In this document: one piece after another, positions 11,821-21,951 of the stretch
Numbering within the stretch: the stretch's first letter is position 1
Layout of the letters: each line of letters begins with the position of its first letter
Source: Omphiscola glabra
Taxonomy: Eukaryota; Mollusca; Gastropoda; Lymnaeidae
NCBI GenBank assembly: GCA_964017045.1
Contig: OZ024809.1
Coordinates: forward strand, 28,620,618-28,684,617
DNA: 64,000 nucleotides
Direction: 5' to 3'
Translations under genes and position numbers: made by a program
The notes under the pieces: model-generated
What the model saw: the letters and a program-made list of their open reading frames with translations, nothing else
Told to the model about the DNA's origin: nothing
The model's database searches: none

Positions 11821-14039
11821 GTAGGAGATTGGATTGAATGGATAATACATCGCTCGCAATCAACACATGTAGAATCTTAGAAACAAAGATTTACTCAGTA
11901 TTTCGGAGGGGCCCCCTCCACCAACGTTACCTTTATCTCTTTAAAGTCATGAAATGAAATTCTACATTTTAACTGATTTTAGCCTAACTTTTTACGGTGT
12001 ATTTTCTTTTCCATCCATACTGGCGATGAACGCGTGTATTTAAGTTGGGGGAAAGGGGGTGGAAGCATGTTTGTATCCCATGCGTTCAGAAGACCATCAA
12101 TGGAGCCGGTGCTCAGTTTCCAATAGAAGCTAAAACTGAAAAAGTTGATCAATTCTGTAAGAACTATTATTACTCTAGCGATTAAAAAGAAATTGATTTA
12201 AGGCTGTGAGACGTTTTACGTTGACAATGTGTTCCCTTCATGCAAGTTTTTTAACCCTTCAAAAACGTTAAGAAACGTAATTAAACTGTTAAAAACTGTT
12301 TAAAAACCTTTAAAAAAAATCATAAAGAAGTCTTTCAAAAAAAGAAAAAAAAAAAAAAAAAACTCCCACAAATTAAAAAAAAATAAATATATATGTCAAA
12401 CACAACATATCGATGCTATTCACATATTTACATATATTTTCTTTCTGTTCATTTTTGTTCCTAAATATTTTTCTTTGCTGCGTACCCGACATCGTGTTTA
12501 GTTACATAGTGTCAGAGAGGTTTCAAATAACAATTATTGTCATACGCCTTTAAGGATAACATTTTTTTCAACCATTATCCATCAGAGATTTCTTCAGCTT
12601 AAATCGGAAAAAAATATCCACTATGAGACATTCTGGATTTGTCAAGCCGGAAATTATTTTGTTTTTTAATTGTCGAACTGGTTCCAATACCTTTAACTCG
12701 GAGTCTGAGACAACAGCATTTGCGAAGGCATATAATTAATATACAATTTCGCAATTGATCATTCATGTGCCTTCGATGGATTCGTGTTTCAGACGACAGA
12801 ATGGAACAAATTGATGACCAAAAAAAAACTATCTCTCATTGTTTCCGTCTTACAGGCAATAATTATTTCACGGCCGTTACCTAACACGGAAGAGGAGGAA
12901 ATCAATATTCATATAATTGTTTATTTGCCTAATAAGGAAAAAAAAAAAGAACGCAATATTAAATATTAATGTCGGAACAAAAAAAATATTCGATACCTGG
13001 TGTATTTATGGCACGTGCATGCTCCTATGTGTGTCAAATCAACACGTTTTGGTGTCTAGACCAGAGGTTCTCGAACCGTTGTACATAGCTTAATAGTATA
13101 TTCTTAGTTACTGACGATGGGAATTTGTGGTAATGTTTCGAGGAAACTTAAAGTACAAGTCAAGTTTGACCCATTGGTAAACTCTATTTGTATTCAATTA
13201 GACATTAAAACCTATATAATAATAATAACAATAGCAAAAACAATATTATAATAATAATGGTTTTATGTTAATCTCATTTGAAGTTATGGAATGCTAAAAA
13301 AAATAGTAACTATAATTGAAATTCCAGTCAAGCCAGAAACTAGATCCCAGAGAAGCAGATACACCCAGGAACCTTATTTCATGACATTTTAGAACCGCTT
13401 GAACAATGATTTAAAACAAAAACCAAACAGAATATTTTCAAACTGAAATAAACATTTTATCTATTAATAATTTCAACCCTTTTCAATGCTGGCTGACTTC
13501 TTTAGATCTGGGGTGATATAACGGTGTAACGACCCCCCTCCCCCCATGGTTTAAGGGCGATTTAGACTTGAGATATTTTCTGCACATTCAATATCCAAAT
13601 AAACAAGATTCACTTTAAATACATCGCATGACTAACTCCATGAGGGAATTTTCTTTAATTTATTTGTTTAAAAAATTTTTTTTTTGCATTTCATCTCCTT
13701 AACTTTTCTATGTCTTCAAGACGTCGGCTTGGAGAGTATGTTCCACGTCATTGGGTTTCCGCAGAGTATCCGCCGGTGGCAGATGAAAGCGTAGATTACT
13801 GGGCGGGGCACGATGGTCAGAGTTAATCATTCGGTTTCAAGGATATACATTTTTTAAAAAGAGTAAAACAAAAAAAAAGAAAATATTTTTAAAAAAAATA
13901 ATTGAACTTGGCAGACAATGTTATATGTTGCTAAAAACCTGGTTACATCGAAAGAGAAAGGACATCACTAAAATTTATATTAGTCGGTGTGTCATTTCAT
14001 GAGGTGAGTGGGGAATTTCACGGGCAAAAACAGTCCCAG

Positions 14040-14512
14040 CAGTGGCGTAGCTAAGGTTAGGGTCGCCCCAGGCGAGACGAGCATTTTCTGACAGCCCTCT
14101 TCTACAAAAAAAAAAAAAAAGGCTCAGGAGCATACCACCCCTCATTATAAAGAAAAAAAGAAAGAACGCCGAGGGTGCCCCCCCCCCCCTCATTTTCTTT
14201 CTTTTTATAGCATTGAGTCCCAGCTTCTTGATTTAGTAACTCAAAGATGCATTGGAATTAAAAGACATTGAATGTGCTTTTTATAAACCACAGTATTAAA
14301 GGACTTTAAAATGATTGGGTGCCTCTTCTGTGCAATCTGGGGTGTGCCAAGCTTTTTGCCTACCCCCGTCTACCAAAAATTTTTTTAAAAAATAATAATA
14401 ATTTTTCACAAACTCTCTTGTTTCTGAAAATTCCACCCTTAATATCAAGAAAAAATATGCAGCCCCTAGTGTACTGCCCCACTCGCCCACCCCACTCTGT
14501 GCAACGCCACTG
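14040..14512. mobile_element. Possible MITE with GGCGTAG-type ends
   Basis: Left end CAGTGGCGTAGCTAAGG and right end CAACGCCACTG are partly inverted (CAGTGGCGT shared), as in the hAT MITEs at 33111, 26799 and 44247. No 8-bp flanking duplication was found, so the boundaries, or an intact insertion, are uncertain. It lies in the receptor intron and codes for nothing. Confidence 0.4.
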
Positions 14513-14654
14513 TTCGGCACTAACACTTTGTATGAAATCTTAACAAACTTCACTCGCTTGATTGTAGCCTGGACTCCTAGAGTAGTTTGTAGCAAGGAAC
14601 AAAAATATGATAGAACTTTAATGTTGAGCGCCTCAGACGTCTCCTCAACAAAAT

Positions 14655-14987
14655 CACAGTTCCCCGACATCACAGTTCCCCGACATCACAGTTCCCCGAC
14701 ATCACAGTTCCCCGACATCACAGTTCCCCGACATCACAGTTCCCCGACATCACAGTTCCCCGACATCACAGTTCCCCGACATCACAGTTCCCCGACATCA
14801 CAGTTCCCCGACATCACAGGTCCCCGACATAGCAGTTCCGCGACATAGCAGTTCCCCGACATGACAGTTCCCTGACATCGCAGTTCCCTGACCTCGCATT
14901 TCCCCGACATCCCAGTTCCCCTACATCGCAGTTCCCCGACATCACAGTTCCCCGACAACACAGTTCCCCGACATCATAGTTCCCGGG
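14655..14987. repeat. 16-bp minisatellite (CAGTTCCCCGACATCA)
   Basis: About 21 copies of the 16-bp unit. The left two thirds are almost perfect, and variants (AGCAG, TGACAG, CCTGAC) accumulate on the right. Intronic. Confidence 0.95.
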
Positions 14988-15319
14988 CACACCAACCTCT
15001 TAACCCAAACCCTCTGTTTCATCATTCCTCTTTCTGTCCTCTAGTACACTCCATTGTAGCCAGGTGTTTATTTTAAATGTATATTGTGCTTACTGTTGTT
15101 AGTTCGCAGTAGAAGGCTTCGTGCCGACACGTTCGTTATTTCGTTGCATCCATTTTTTTCTTGACCTTGCGACTTTCTACATTGTTCTTACGGATCATCC
15201 TCCCCAATCCCCCATATTTCCAGATACTTTGTTTATTCCCTCTTTCAACTACGCTACCCCCTCGTAAACGGGTTCGCTTCCCCGAGCCTCCGTGGCACTA
15301 TTCACTCTCCTCCCCTCCC

Positions 15320-15522
15320 CAGAGCCGTAGCTAAGGATGGAGGGGGTGCAGGGGGGGCGGACAGGATGTCTCTGGGCGTCAGACTAGTTAGAGGCGCCAA
15401 AATGTGCTTTGATATTATTTTATTGATGAAAATAATGGGTTTGAGTGTTGAAAAAAAGATAGGGAGGCTGTTTAAGACGAATCTTGTCCCCGGGGGCGCC
15501 AAACACTCTAGCTACACCTCTC
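15320..15522. mobile_element. Possible hAT-like MITE in the intron
   Basis: Starts CAGAGCCGTAGCTAAGG and ends CTCTAGCTACACCTCTC, giving partly matched inverted ends (GTAGCTA). Possible 8-bp duplication CCCCTCCC on both sides, but this is low-complexity sequence and could be chance. Confidence 0.4.
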
Positions 15523-16050
15523 CCCCTCCCTTACTCTTAGCCCCCTCCCTTACCCCAACCCCCTCCCTTACCCCTAAACCCTCCCTTACCCCCAATCCCC
15601 TCCCTTACCCCCAACCCTCTCCCTTGCCACCAACCCCCCTCCCTTACCCCCAACCCCTCCCTTACCCCGCACCCCCTCTCTTACCCCAAACCCCTCCCTT
15701 ACCCCCAACCCCCTCCCTTACCACCAACCCCCCTCCCTTACCCCAACCCCCTCCCTTACCCCGCACCCACTCTCTTACCCCCAACCCCTCCCTTACCCCC
15801 AACCCCTCCCTTGCCCGCAACCCCCTCCCTTACCCCCAACCCCTCTCTTACCCCCAACCCCTCCCTTATCCACAACCCCCTCTCTTACCCCCAACCCCCC
15901 CTTACCCCGCACCCCCTCTCTTACCCCCAACCCCTCCCTTACCCCCAACCCCCTCTCTTACCCCCAACCCCTCCCTTACCCCGCACCCCCTCTCTTACCC
16001 CCAACCCGTCCCTTACCCCCAACCCCCTCCCTTATCACCACTCCCTCCTC
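15523..16050. repeat. CCCTCCCTTACCCC-type minisatellite
   Basis: Roughly 18-bp units of CCCTCCCTTACCCCCAAC with variants, strongly strand-asymmetric (C-rich on plus, G-rich on minus). The proline-rich open frames here are artefacts. Runs of four or more G on the minus strand could allow G-quadruplexes. Confidence 0.9.
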
Positions 16051-16295
16051 AATCCCATTAAAAAGAAAAAAAAGTAATGTTCATTCATTTTATTTCAAAG
16101 TAGAATTAAATTGATTACTATTACTGAACATTCATGAAGTAATGTTCATGTGTGTCAAAAACACAGTTTAAAATGTTTTATAATAATACAGTTTCAGGCA
16201 GGCCTAAATTTTCCGCACATCAAAATATTGATACATTACATTGTAACAAAACCCTCTAGTGCTATCATTATTTTTCAACAATGAACGGAGCTATG

Positions 16296-16635
16296 CCGAC
16301 ACGCACCCACACTCACCCCAACATGCACGCACACAGTTATATGCACACAAACACGCAACACCCACATAAACACACACACACAATACAACACGTACTTATA
16401 CGCAAGCAGACGCATAGGCCGGCACACGAAGGCACACACACACACACGCACACGTACTCACACAAACATGAACACGCACGCACGCGAACCGACACACACG
16501 CTCTCATGCACAATCACATGCGCGCACACATACGGAACCATACACAATCACACGCGCGCACACACACAAATGCACACACACAAACGCACGCGTGCACGCA
16601 AAATTGCACACATACATACGCAAACGCACTCAAGT
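16296..16635. repeat. CA-rich degenerate microsatellite
   Basis: (CA)n mixed with CACG, CATG and CACAA. The His/Thr-rich open frame on the plus strand follows from the repeat. Confidence 0.85.
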
Positions 16636-17298
16636 CATAACATTCACTTTAAGTGAACGGAAACACATATATTTTTTTTTTTAAACTTTAAAAATAAAAC
16701 TGTTGTACGAGAGCGCCACGTTTAGGCTCCACCAGGGTTGAGTACCCCTCCTGTGTAGACGCCCCTTGGGCTGCACTAATGATTACTTCCAATGCTGGTT
16801 CTGTAAACGAGAAGGTTTCAAAATTTAAAAAAAAAAAGAGCTGAACTTAAGTAACTGTTCTTTCAAAAAAAATAAAATAATTCAAATTGATTCAATGTTA
16901 TAATTTCTATATTGTCGAAATGATATTCGATTTCCAAATGTAAGTATCGATCACACATTTTGGCCAAAGGTATACGAGCTGTTTACAATAGTTTCCTAGC
17001 GGAATAGAATCTCAGAATCGTTAAGCTATAATTAATATGGTTTATGTTTTATTGTTGCTATCTTTAAGATATAAATAATAAGTATTATTAGTATAAGATA
17101 ACAATAAGATACTATTGTTATGATCCAAATAAATGGACACTTCTTGTTTTTTTTATTTATCGTACAGACGTTTAACCATTCTTATTATCGCCTTCATTAA
17201 CTTCAAGGTCATCAAAATCTTTCTTATCTTTTGTAACACGTATTCATGTTATGACATACAGCCATTGAGGTATAATTCATACTTTGTACACTCTCCAG

Positions 17299-17820
17299 GT
17301 CATCATATGTGCGTACATTTACGCCGTGTACCAGCCCACGGCCACGAAGACGCAGCCGGTCCTGACGGAGAAGTTCGTGGAGCTGGCCTGCGACATGACG
17401 GTGCCCGGCCTGACCTCCTTCCTCAGCTACAACCTCGTCCTCGTCTGCCTCTGCTCGGTGTTCGCCTTCAAGACGAGGAAGCTGCCCGACAACTTCAACG
17501 AGTCCAGGTTCATCTCCATGTGCGTGTCCACCACGCTCATCATCTGGCTGGCCTTCATCACCACGTACTTCACGGCCAGCCGAGGCTTCGTCCGCGTGCT
17601 GGTCCTGTCCGTGACCTTGCTGCTCAACCACACGGTGGCCATCATCTTCTTGTACGTTCCGAAAATCTACGCGGCGATGTACCTGGCGCCCGACAGCATC
17701 GTCGCAACACATTTCCAGTCAGAGGGCGCCACTCTCTCGACTAAAAACCCACTGCACAGGCTGGGCAACCGCGTAGGGCCTGTCGCTAGCACGAGCAGCA
17801 ACGAGCCACTGAAATACTGA
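17299..17820 (+). CDS. Class C GPCR, metabotropic glutamate receptor-like, coding exon 2
   Basis: Begins after a CTCTCCAG acceptor and continues in phase 0 from exon 1, giving residues 737-909. It supplies the end of TM4, the extracellular loop with the conserved cysteine (LACDM, partner of the TM3 cysteine), TM5, the family motif FKTRKLPDNFNE at the third intracellular loop, TM6 (TTLIIWLAF) and TM7 ending in VPKIY, the class C counterpart of PKxY. The cytoplasmic tail is short (about 50 residues, ending EPLKY) with no Homer-binding PPxxFR motif. Codon use is strongly GC-rich, as in exon 1 and unlike the flanks. Stop TGA at 17818-17820. No clear poly(A) signal was seen just downstream. Confidence 0.93.
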   Translation, partial: VIICAYIYAVYQPTATKTQPVLTEKFVELACDMTVPGLTSFLSYNLVLVCLCSVFAFKTRKLPDNFNESRFISMCVSTTLIIWLAFITTYFTASRGFVRVLVLSVTLLLNHTVAIIFLYVPKIYAAMYLAPDSIVATHFQSEGATLSTKNPLHRLGNRVGPVASTSSNEPLKY

Positions 17821-18000
17821 CAAGCATGTTAATGAAAAGACACTGTGGCATGCGTGTATGGCTTTTTGCTGATGTCATCAAGCTGTTATTGTATGTGTAA
17901 TAGTATGTGTCAAATTGACTAGACAGGTACAATATTTAATAACTAGGGCACAAACGGGTGAAGATTGCTTTTGCTTCGGGTTTGGGTATTTTGAGAAATA
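17821..18000 (+). other. Presumed 3' UTR of the receptor gene
   Basis: Unique sequence between the receptor stop codon and the first 45-bp repeat. No AATAAA was found. Confidence 0.4.
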
Positions 18001-18127
18001 GGCCTAGAGCCAGTCGTGCACCCTACCTGTCGGACATTAACGATAGGCCTAGAGCCAGTCGTGCACCCTACCTGTCGGACATTAACGATAGGCCTAGAGC
18101 CAGTCGTGCACCCTGCCTGCCGGCCTT
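18001..18127. repeat. 45-bp direct repeat, about 2.8 copies
   Basis: GGCCTAGAGCCAGTCGTGCA starts at 18001, 18046 and 18091, with the third copy diverged. Directly abuts the 12-bp array. Confidence 0.95.
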
Positions 18128-18136
18128 TAAACAATA

Positions 18137-18602
18137 GACCTACAGACAGTCCTACAGACAGTCCTACAGACAGTCCTACAGACAGTCCTACAGACAGTCC
18201 TACAGACAGTCCTACAGACAGTCCTACAGACAGTCCTACAGACAGTACTACAGACAGTCCTACAGACAGTCCTACAGACAGTCCTACAGACAGTCCTACA
18301 GACAGTCCTACAGACAGTCCTACAGACAGTCCTACAGACAGTCCTACAGACAGTCCTACAGACAGTCCTACAGACAGTCCTACAGGCAGTCCTACAGGCA
18401 GTCCTACAGACAGTCCTACAGACAGTCCTACAGACAGTCCTACAGACAGTCCTACAGACAGTCCTACAGGCAGTCCTACAGACAGTCCTACAGGCAGTCC
18501 TACAGACAGTCCTACAGACAGTCCTACAGACAGTCCTACAAACAGTCCTACAGACAGTCCTACAGACAGTCCTACAGACAGTCCTACAGACAGTCCTACA
18601 CC
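18137..18602. repeat. 12-bp minisatellite (ACAGACAGTCCT), about 39 copies
   Basis: Nearly perfect 12-bp tandem array. Variants are mainly GGCAG for GACAG. In one plus frame it spells a Ser-Pro-Thr-Asp repeat that stays open through the 45-bp repeats, but nothing else suggests a protein. It starts about 300 bp after the receptor stop. Confidence 0.97.
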
Positions 18603-18605
18603 ATA

Positions 18606-19202
18606 ACGTGGCTATTTATTGATTAATATAATAATGCCCCCCCCCCCCTCAAAGCCTCTGAAGAAAAAAAAAATTACCTGAGTTCACACGTCACGCAGGA
18701 CAGCGGTTCCCCTACCAACTTAGTACTATTAATATAAAACCTGTGGAGTTGGGGGGAAGGGCGGTTTAAAAAAAAAAAAAAGCAGGACACACCGGAAGCA
18801 AAAATAAATATAAGAGATCGTAACGAATTATTTCACACCGGTGATGGAGCCAGAAACGACTTCTACACATTAACAATTGTATTTCAATGTCAAATCGAAA
18901 GATACAAATCTGGAACCAGTTCATGTGAAAAGTATCCACCGATCCGCGAGCTTCAAACGATTGAGAGGCACTGCCACAGAATACATTTTTGGAGGAAAGT
19001 CAAAATGTTTGTAACTTATGAATGTGTTTTTGTAATTTTCAAACAAACGTTTGTTTATCGGCGGTTCATCTCAACTGTAAGGTTTACAAACAATGAAAGA
19101 CGAAATCAATTATAAATTCTCAATGCACTTTTTCTTTTAATATACGAATAGACAACGCTGCCACTTTTCATGGTCTGCCCCTTGTTTGAAACATTTATAG
19201 TG
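18606..19202. other. Spacer, no gene seen
   Basis: AT-rich with C, G and A homopolymer runs (about 18637-18646, 18752-18781). No coding or element signal. Confidence 0.5.
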
Positions 19203-19375
19203 CAGCGGTTCTCAGGGTCGAATTACCCTTTCCCAGGGGTCGCCTAAGACCACCAGAAAACACATATACTCTACAGTTATGAAGTAGCAACGAACATAAT
19301 TTTGTGGTTGGGGGTCGCCACAACATGATTAACTCTATTAAAGGGTCGCGGTATTATGAAGGTTGAGAACCACTA
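19203..19375 (-). mobile_element. SPIN-like hAT MITE, copy 2
   Basis: About 173 bp, opposite orientation to copy 1: starts CAGCGGTTCTCA, ends GAGAACCACTA. Interior GGGGTCGCCTAAGACCA, TTTTGTGGTTGGGGGTCGCC and AAAGGGTCGCGG match the family. ATTTATAG occurs at 19193-19200 (two bases off the left end) and at 19376-19383, a probable target duplication. Confidence 0.8.
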
Positions 19376-19962
19376 ATTTATAGGATTTAATTTAAATTTT
19401 ATTTTTAAAAAAAAAAGTCTTTGAGCAAGTACCTTGAAAAATATCGCTCAAGATTTATCCATTGAGTATGCGAGTTAGAGGGAAAAAAATGAATGTAAAT
19501 TGACCGGGTTTGTGTGTGAATGTGTAAAGTTATTGTTATGTCTAAACCATTTATGTTGTTGCAAAGTAAACTAGGACTGAATTTTTTATGAGGAATTTGG
19601 GAAATAATTTGAAACTGTAATAAAAATGTAATAAAAATATGCGTAAGAAAGGGGTGCAAAAGGGGCATTCCGCCCCTGAGAGCACTTTTTCACGTGGAAT
19701 GGGTAAAACAAAATCATCGTCCCGGCCCAGGTGGGACCATTCTTAGCTACGCCACTGTGTGTGTACTGCGATGTTGTATTGCTCTCTACCTTTAATTAAT
19801 TGATTACTTTGGTAGTAGTGATAGGGACCGAGGTATCAACTATCAACGACTTGTATTGCATTGTCAGACATAACATTTATATATATAATTTCCAAAGTGA
19901 ATTTAAAGTTGTGTAAGTGTGTCGCCAAAGAGGATTGATGGACTGCGTCCAAGCTGTGTAAA
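19376..19962. other. Spacer with a MITE end fragment
   Basis: No gene. At about 19735-19757 the sequence TTAGCTACGCCACTG is the typical end of the GGCGTAG MITE family, but no partner end could be placed with confidence. Confidence 0.4.
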
Positions 19963-20017
19963 CGAAATATAAGAAACAAGTATGATAAACTTGGATGGAT
20001 AGACAGGACAAAAGATT

Positions 20018-20052
20018 TAAACGTTTCGGCTTGGAGCCTTCATCAGAAAACA
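20018..20052 (-). ncRNA. Hammerhead ribozyme-like core, left arm of element A
   Basis: On the minus strand, CTGATGA (20046-20040) is followed by stem II AGGCTCCAAGCC and GAAACGTT (from 20027). The short palindromic CG after GAAA would be stem III, which in Penelope-type hammerheads works as a dimer. Candidate cleavage follows GUU. Stem I pairing is weak in this copy. Confidence 0.45.
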
Positions 20053-20140
20053 ACACGAAAAGAAAGATCACAGAAACAAAACTATTTTTGTTGTTGCCCA
20101 GAAAGAGATGTTTTTTTTCTATGATCTGCCTTTTCGTCCT

Positions 20141-20178
20141 ATTTTCTGATGAAGGCTCTAAGCCGAAACATTAAAATC
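20141..20178 (+). ncRNA. Hammerhead ribozyme-like core, right arm of element A
   Basis: CTGATGA (20146-20152), hairpin AGGCTCTAAGCC, GAAAC (20165-20169), then ATTAAAAT. ATTTT before the core can pair with AAAAT after the putative cleavage site, giving a 5-bp stem I. The CG of stem III has become CA, so self-cleavage is doubtful. Confidence 0.45.
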
Positions 20179-20379
20179 TTTTGTCCTGTCTATAAATTCA
20201 AGTTTATCATACTTTGTTCTTATATTTCGCCAATAATGACACCATTTAGTGGTTTTGCGAAAATGTGCGTGTGTGTGTGTGGAGGGGGGTGTATCATTTA
20301 AAAAAATGTATGCTGGGTTTTCATTATTAGTTATTTTTGCTAGCTACTTAAGAAATCAGAAGTTGGTTTCCTCCCGAAT

Positions 20380-20697
20380 CCTGTCCTACGATGTGACTTT
20401 GTCCCACGATGTGATTGTGTCCTACGATGTGAATGTTTCCTACGGTGCTGTGTCATACGATGTGAATGTGTCCTACGGCGCTAATGTGTCATACGATGGG
20501 AATGTGTCCTACGGTGTTAATGTGTCTGTATTGAAATGTGTCCTATGACGTGAATGTGTCCTAAAATGAGAATTTATCCGACAATGTGAATGTGTCCTAC
20601 AATGTGAATGTGTCCTACAATGAAAATCTGCCCTATGACGTGAATGTGTCTAGGATTTGAAATGTGTCCTAACATGTGAATGTGTCCCGCTATGTTT
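20380..20697. repeat. 18-bp minisatellite (TGTCCTACGATGTGAATG)
   Basis: About seventeen degenerate units with indels, so frames are not maintained. No gene. Confidence 0.85.
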
Positions 20698-20880
20698 TTC
20701 CAAGGTGCTGTCAGATCATACGTTGCTAATGTATATTCTTTTTTTTCTTTCATCACATGTCCATTAAATTATATTTTAGAGATAAGCGACTTCATTTATT
20801 GTTTCCTTGAAAGTATTCACTCTTTTGCTTTTGTCCTTTTTAATTACGCCCCATCCTCCATTCAAAGCAGGGGACTCAAT

Positions 20881-21230
20881 TCTGCCCCCTGGTCTTAGCA
20901 TTTACTCCCCAAATGACACCGGTCTCAGTCTTTACTCCCAAAATGACACCTGGTCTCGGCATTTACTCCCCAAATGACACCCGGTCTGAGCCTTTACTCC
21001 CCAAATGACACCAGGTCTCAGACTTTACTCCCCAAATGACACCCGGTCTCAGCCTTTTCTCCACAAATGGCACCCGGTCTCAGCCTTTACTCCCAAAATG
21101 ACACCCGGTCTCAGCCTTTACTCCCCAAATGACACCCGGTCTCAGCATTTACTCCCCAAATGACACCTGATCTCAGCCTTTACTCCCCAAATGACACCTG
21201 GTCTCTACATTTACTCCCCAAATGACACCT
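20881..21230. repeat. 30-31-bp minisatellite, about 11 copies
   Basis: Unit built around TTTACTCCCCAAATGACACC followed by CGGTCTCAGCC. Mostly well conserved. Confidence 0.92.
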
Positions 21231-21373
21231 AAGTTCAAACATGCCCTAAACTTTTCATGAGAGTGTTGTACTGCTATAAAGCTTTAAAATAGATTAATTA
21301 GGTACGAATAATCTGTGTCAAATATAACATTTTATGTTAACTTTAATAATACTTTTACATTATACATAAGTAG

Positions 21374-21400
21374 GCGTTTCGGCAAATGCCCTCATCAGTA
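21374..21400 (-). ncRNA. Hammerhead ribozyme-like core, left arm of element B
   Basis: Minus strand: CTGATGA (21398-21392), hairpin GGGCATTTGCC, GAAAC (21380-21376). The next bases are GCC where GUC would be needed, so this copy has probably lost cleavage. Confidence 0.4.
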
Positions 21401-21447
21401 TAACTACAAAACATTTCAAGTAGTATAAATTAAATTTACATTATATA

Positions 21448-21487
<40 letters not shown>

Positions 21488-21650
21488 AACATTTTACTTG
21501 AAATCACTTCCTTTCCATTCTTCGTGACTTTGTTTCTGTCTGGGTTTTGCGCACACTCCTATTTTTTCAATTTTTTAAGTTAGGATACATGTATATATAT
21601 ATATATTATGTAAATTTAATTTATACTTTCTCAAACACTTTGTTGTTAAG

Positions 21651-21675
21651 CTGATGGAGGCATGTGCCGAAACGG
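21651..21675 (+). ncRNA. Degenerate hammerhead-like core, right arm of element B
   Basis: CTGATGG (21651-21657), hairpin AGGCATGTGCC, GAAAC (21669-21673). The A9 position of the core is G, so it is likely inactive. It is listed because it pairs with the core in the left arm. Confidence 0.35.
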
Positions 21676-21734
21676 TTACTTGTGTATTTAGAAAAAAAAA
21701 AAGCATTATTAAAGCTTAACCTATATTATATATT

Positions 21735-21951
21735 GGCTTCCTGTGAGTGAGCGCATTGACCACACAATTCTGTCCCCCTGGCGTACAGCTGGTCTTCTAC
21801 ACAGTCCTTACTTACAATTCCCAGTGTGGATGAACACAGAAAAAAGTCTTACGGAGTGCGCTCTTTGGAAGCGATAGCGCCAAAATTATGGAATAGTTTG
21901 CCTCAATCTTTGAGAGGTATTGAAAGGGATAAAAAATCATTTAAGAAACAT
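21735..21951 (+). pseudogene. LINE ORF2 C-terminal remnant
   Basis: Reading frames interrupted by a frameshift give WLPVSERID, then from about 21826 VDEHRKKSYGVRSLEAIAPKLWNSLP... and FKKH before a stop. HWLP...RID and AP.LWNSLP...FK are typical of the extreme C-terminus of non-LTR retrotransposon (CR1/L2/I-type) ORF2 proteins. Only the tail is present, as expected of 5'-truncated copies. Inactive. Confidence 0.7.

Larger units (their letters stand above)
11821..17298 (+). other. Intron of the class C GPCR gene (phase 0, within TM4)
   Basis: Begins GTAGGA and ends in CTCTCCAG, so it is GT-AG. It joins ...ILIGIQ to VIICAY in the fourth membrane helix. It is 5,478 bp long and AT-rich, unlike the GC-rich exons. 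11,880-14,030 holds only AT-rich sequence with poly-A and poly-C runs. The rest holds a TIR-bearing element, a 16-bp minisatellite, a second possible MITE, a CCCTTACC repeat and a CA-rich tract, listed separately. Reading on past 11820 gives only 19 unrelated codons before a stop, which supports the splice. Confidence 0.85.
19963..20229. mobile_element. Palindromic element with hammerhead-like cores, A
   Basis: Two arms of about 114 bp (19963-20076 and 20116-20229) are imperfect reverse complements around a loop of about 39 bp. Each arm, read outward, contains CTGATGA, a short hairpin AGGCTC.AAGCC and then GAAAC, the invariant core order of a type I hammerhead ribozyme. Such motifs are known from Penelope-like retroelements and metazoan retrozymes. 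No reverse transcriptase is present, so this would be a non-autonomous derivative. Confidence 0.6.
21280..21715. mobile_element. Palindromic element with hammerhead-like cores, B
   Basis: The left part (about 21280-21450) and the reverse complement of the right part (about 21590-21715) share TTTAATAAT, a CGTTTCGGCA.ATGCC block and TATAAATTAAATTTACAT, so the element is a large imperfect inverted repeat with an (AT)n run and a unique centre. Half of the same family is at about 43025-43290, including the centre (TTTCCATTCTT). It codes for nothing. Confidence 0.6.

Noticed and set aside
11821..11880. Continuation of receptor exon 1 past the donor
   Set aside because: It gives 19 residues unlike TM4, while splicing to 17299 restores a perfect family match.
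13059..13085. SPIN-like end CAGAGGTTCTCGAACC
   Set aside because: No interior similarity and no opposite end within the expected 200 bp.
16281..16640. His/Thr-rich 119-codon frame
   Set aside because: Product of the CA-rich microsatellite.
18001..18602. Mucin-like Ser-Pro-Thr-Asp protein
   Set aside because: The frame exists only because of the 12-bp and 45-bp periods; there is no signal peptide or unique sequence.
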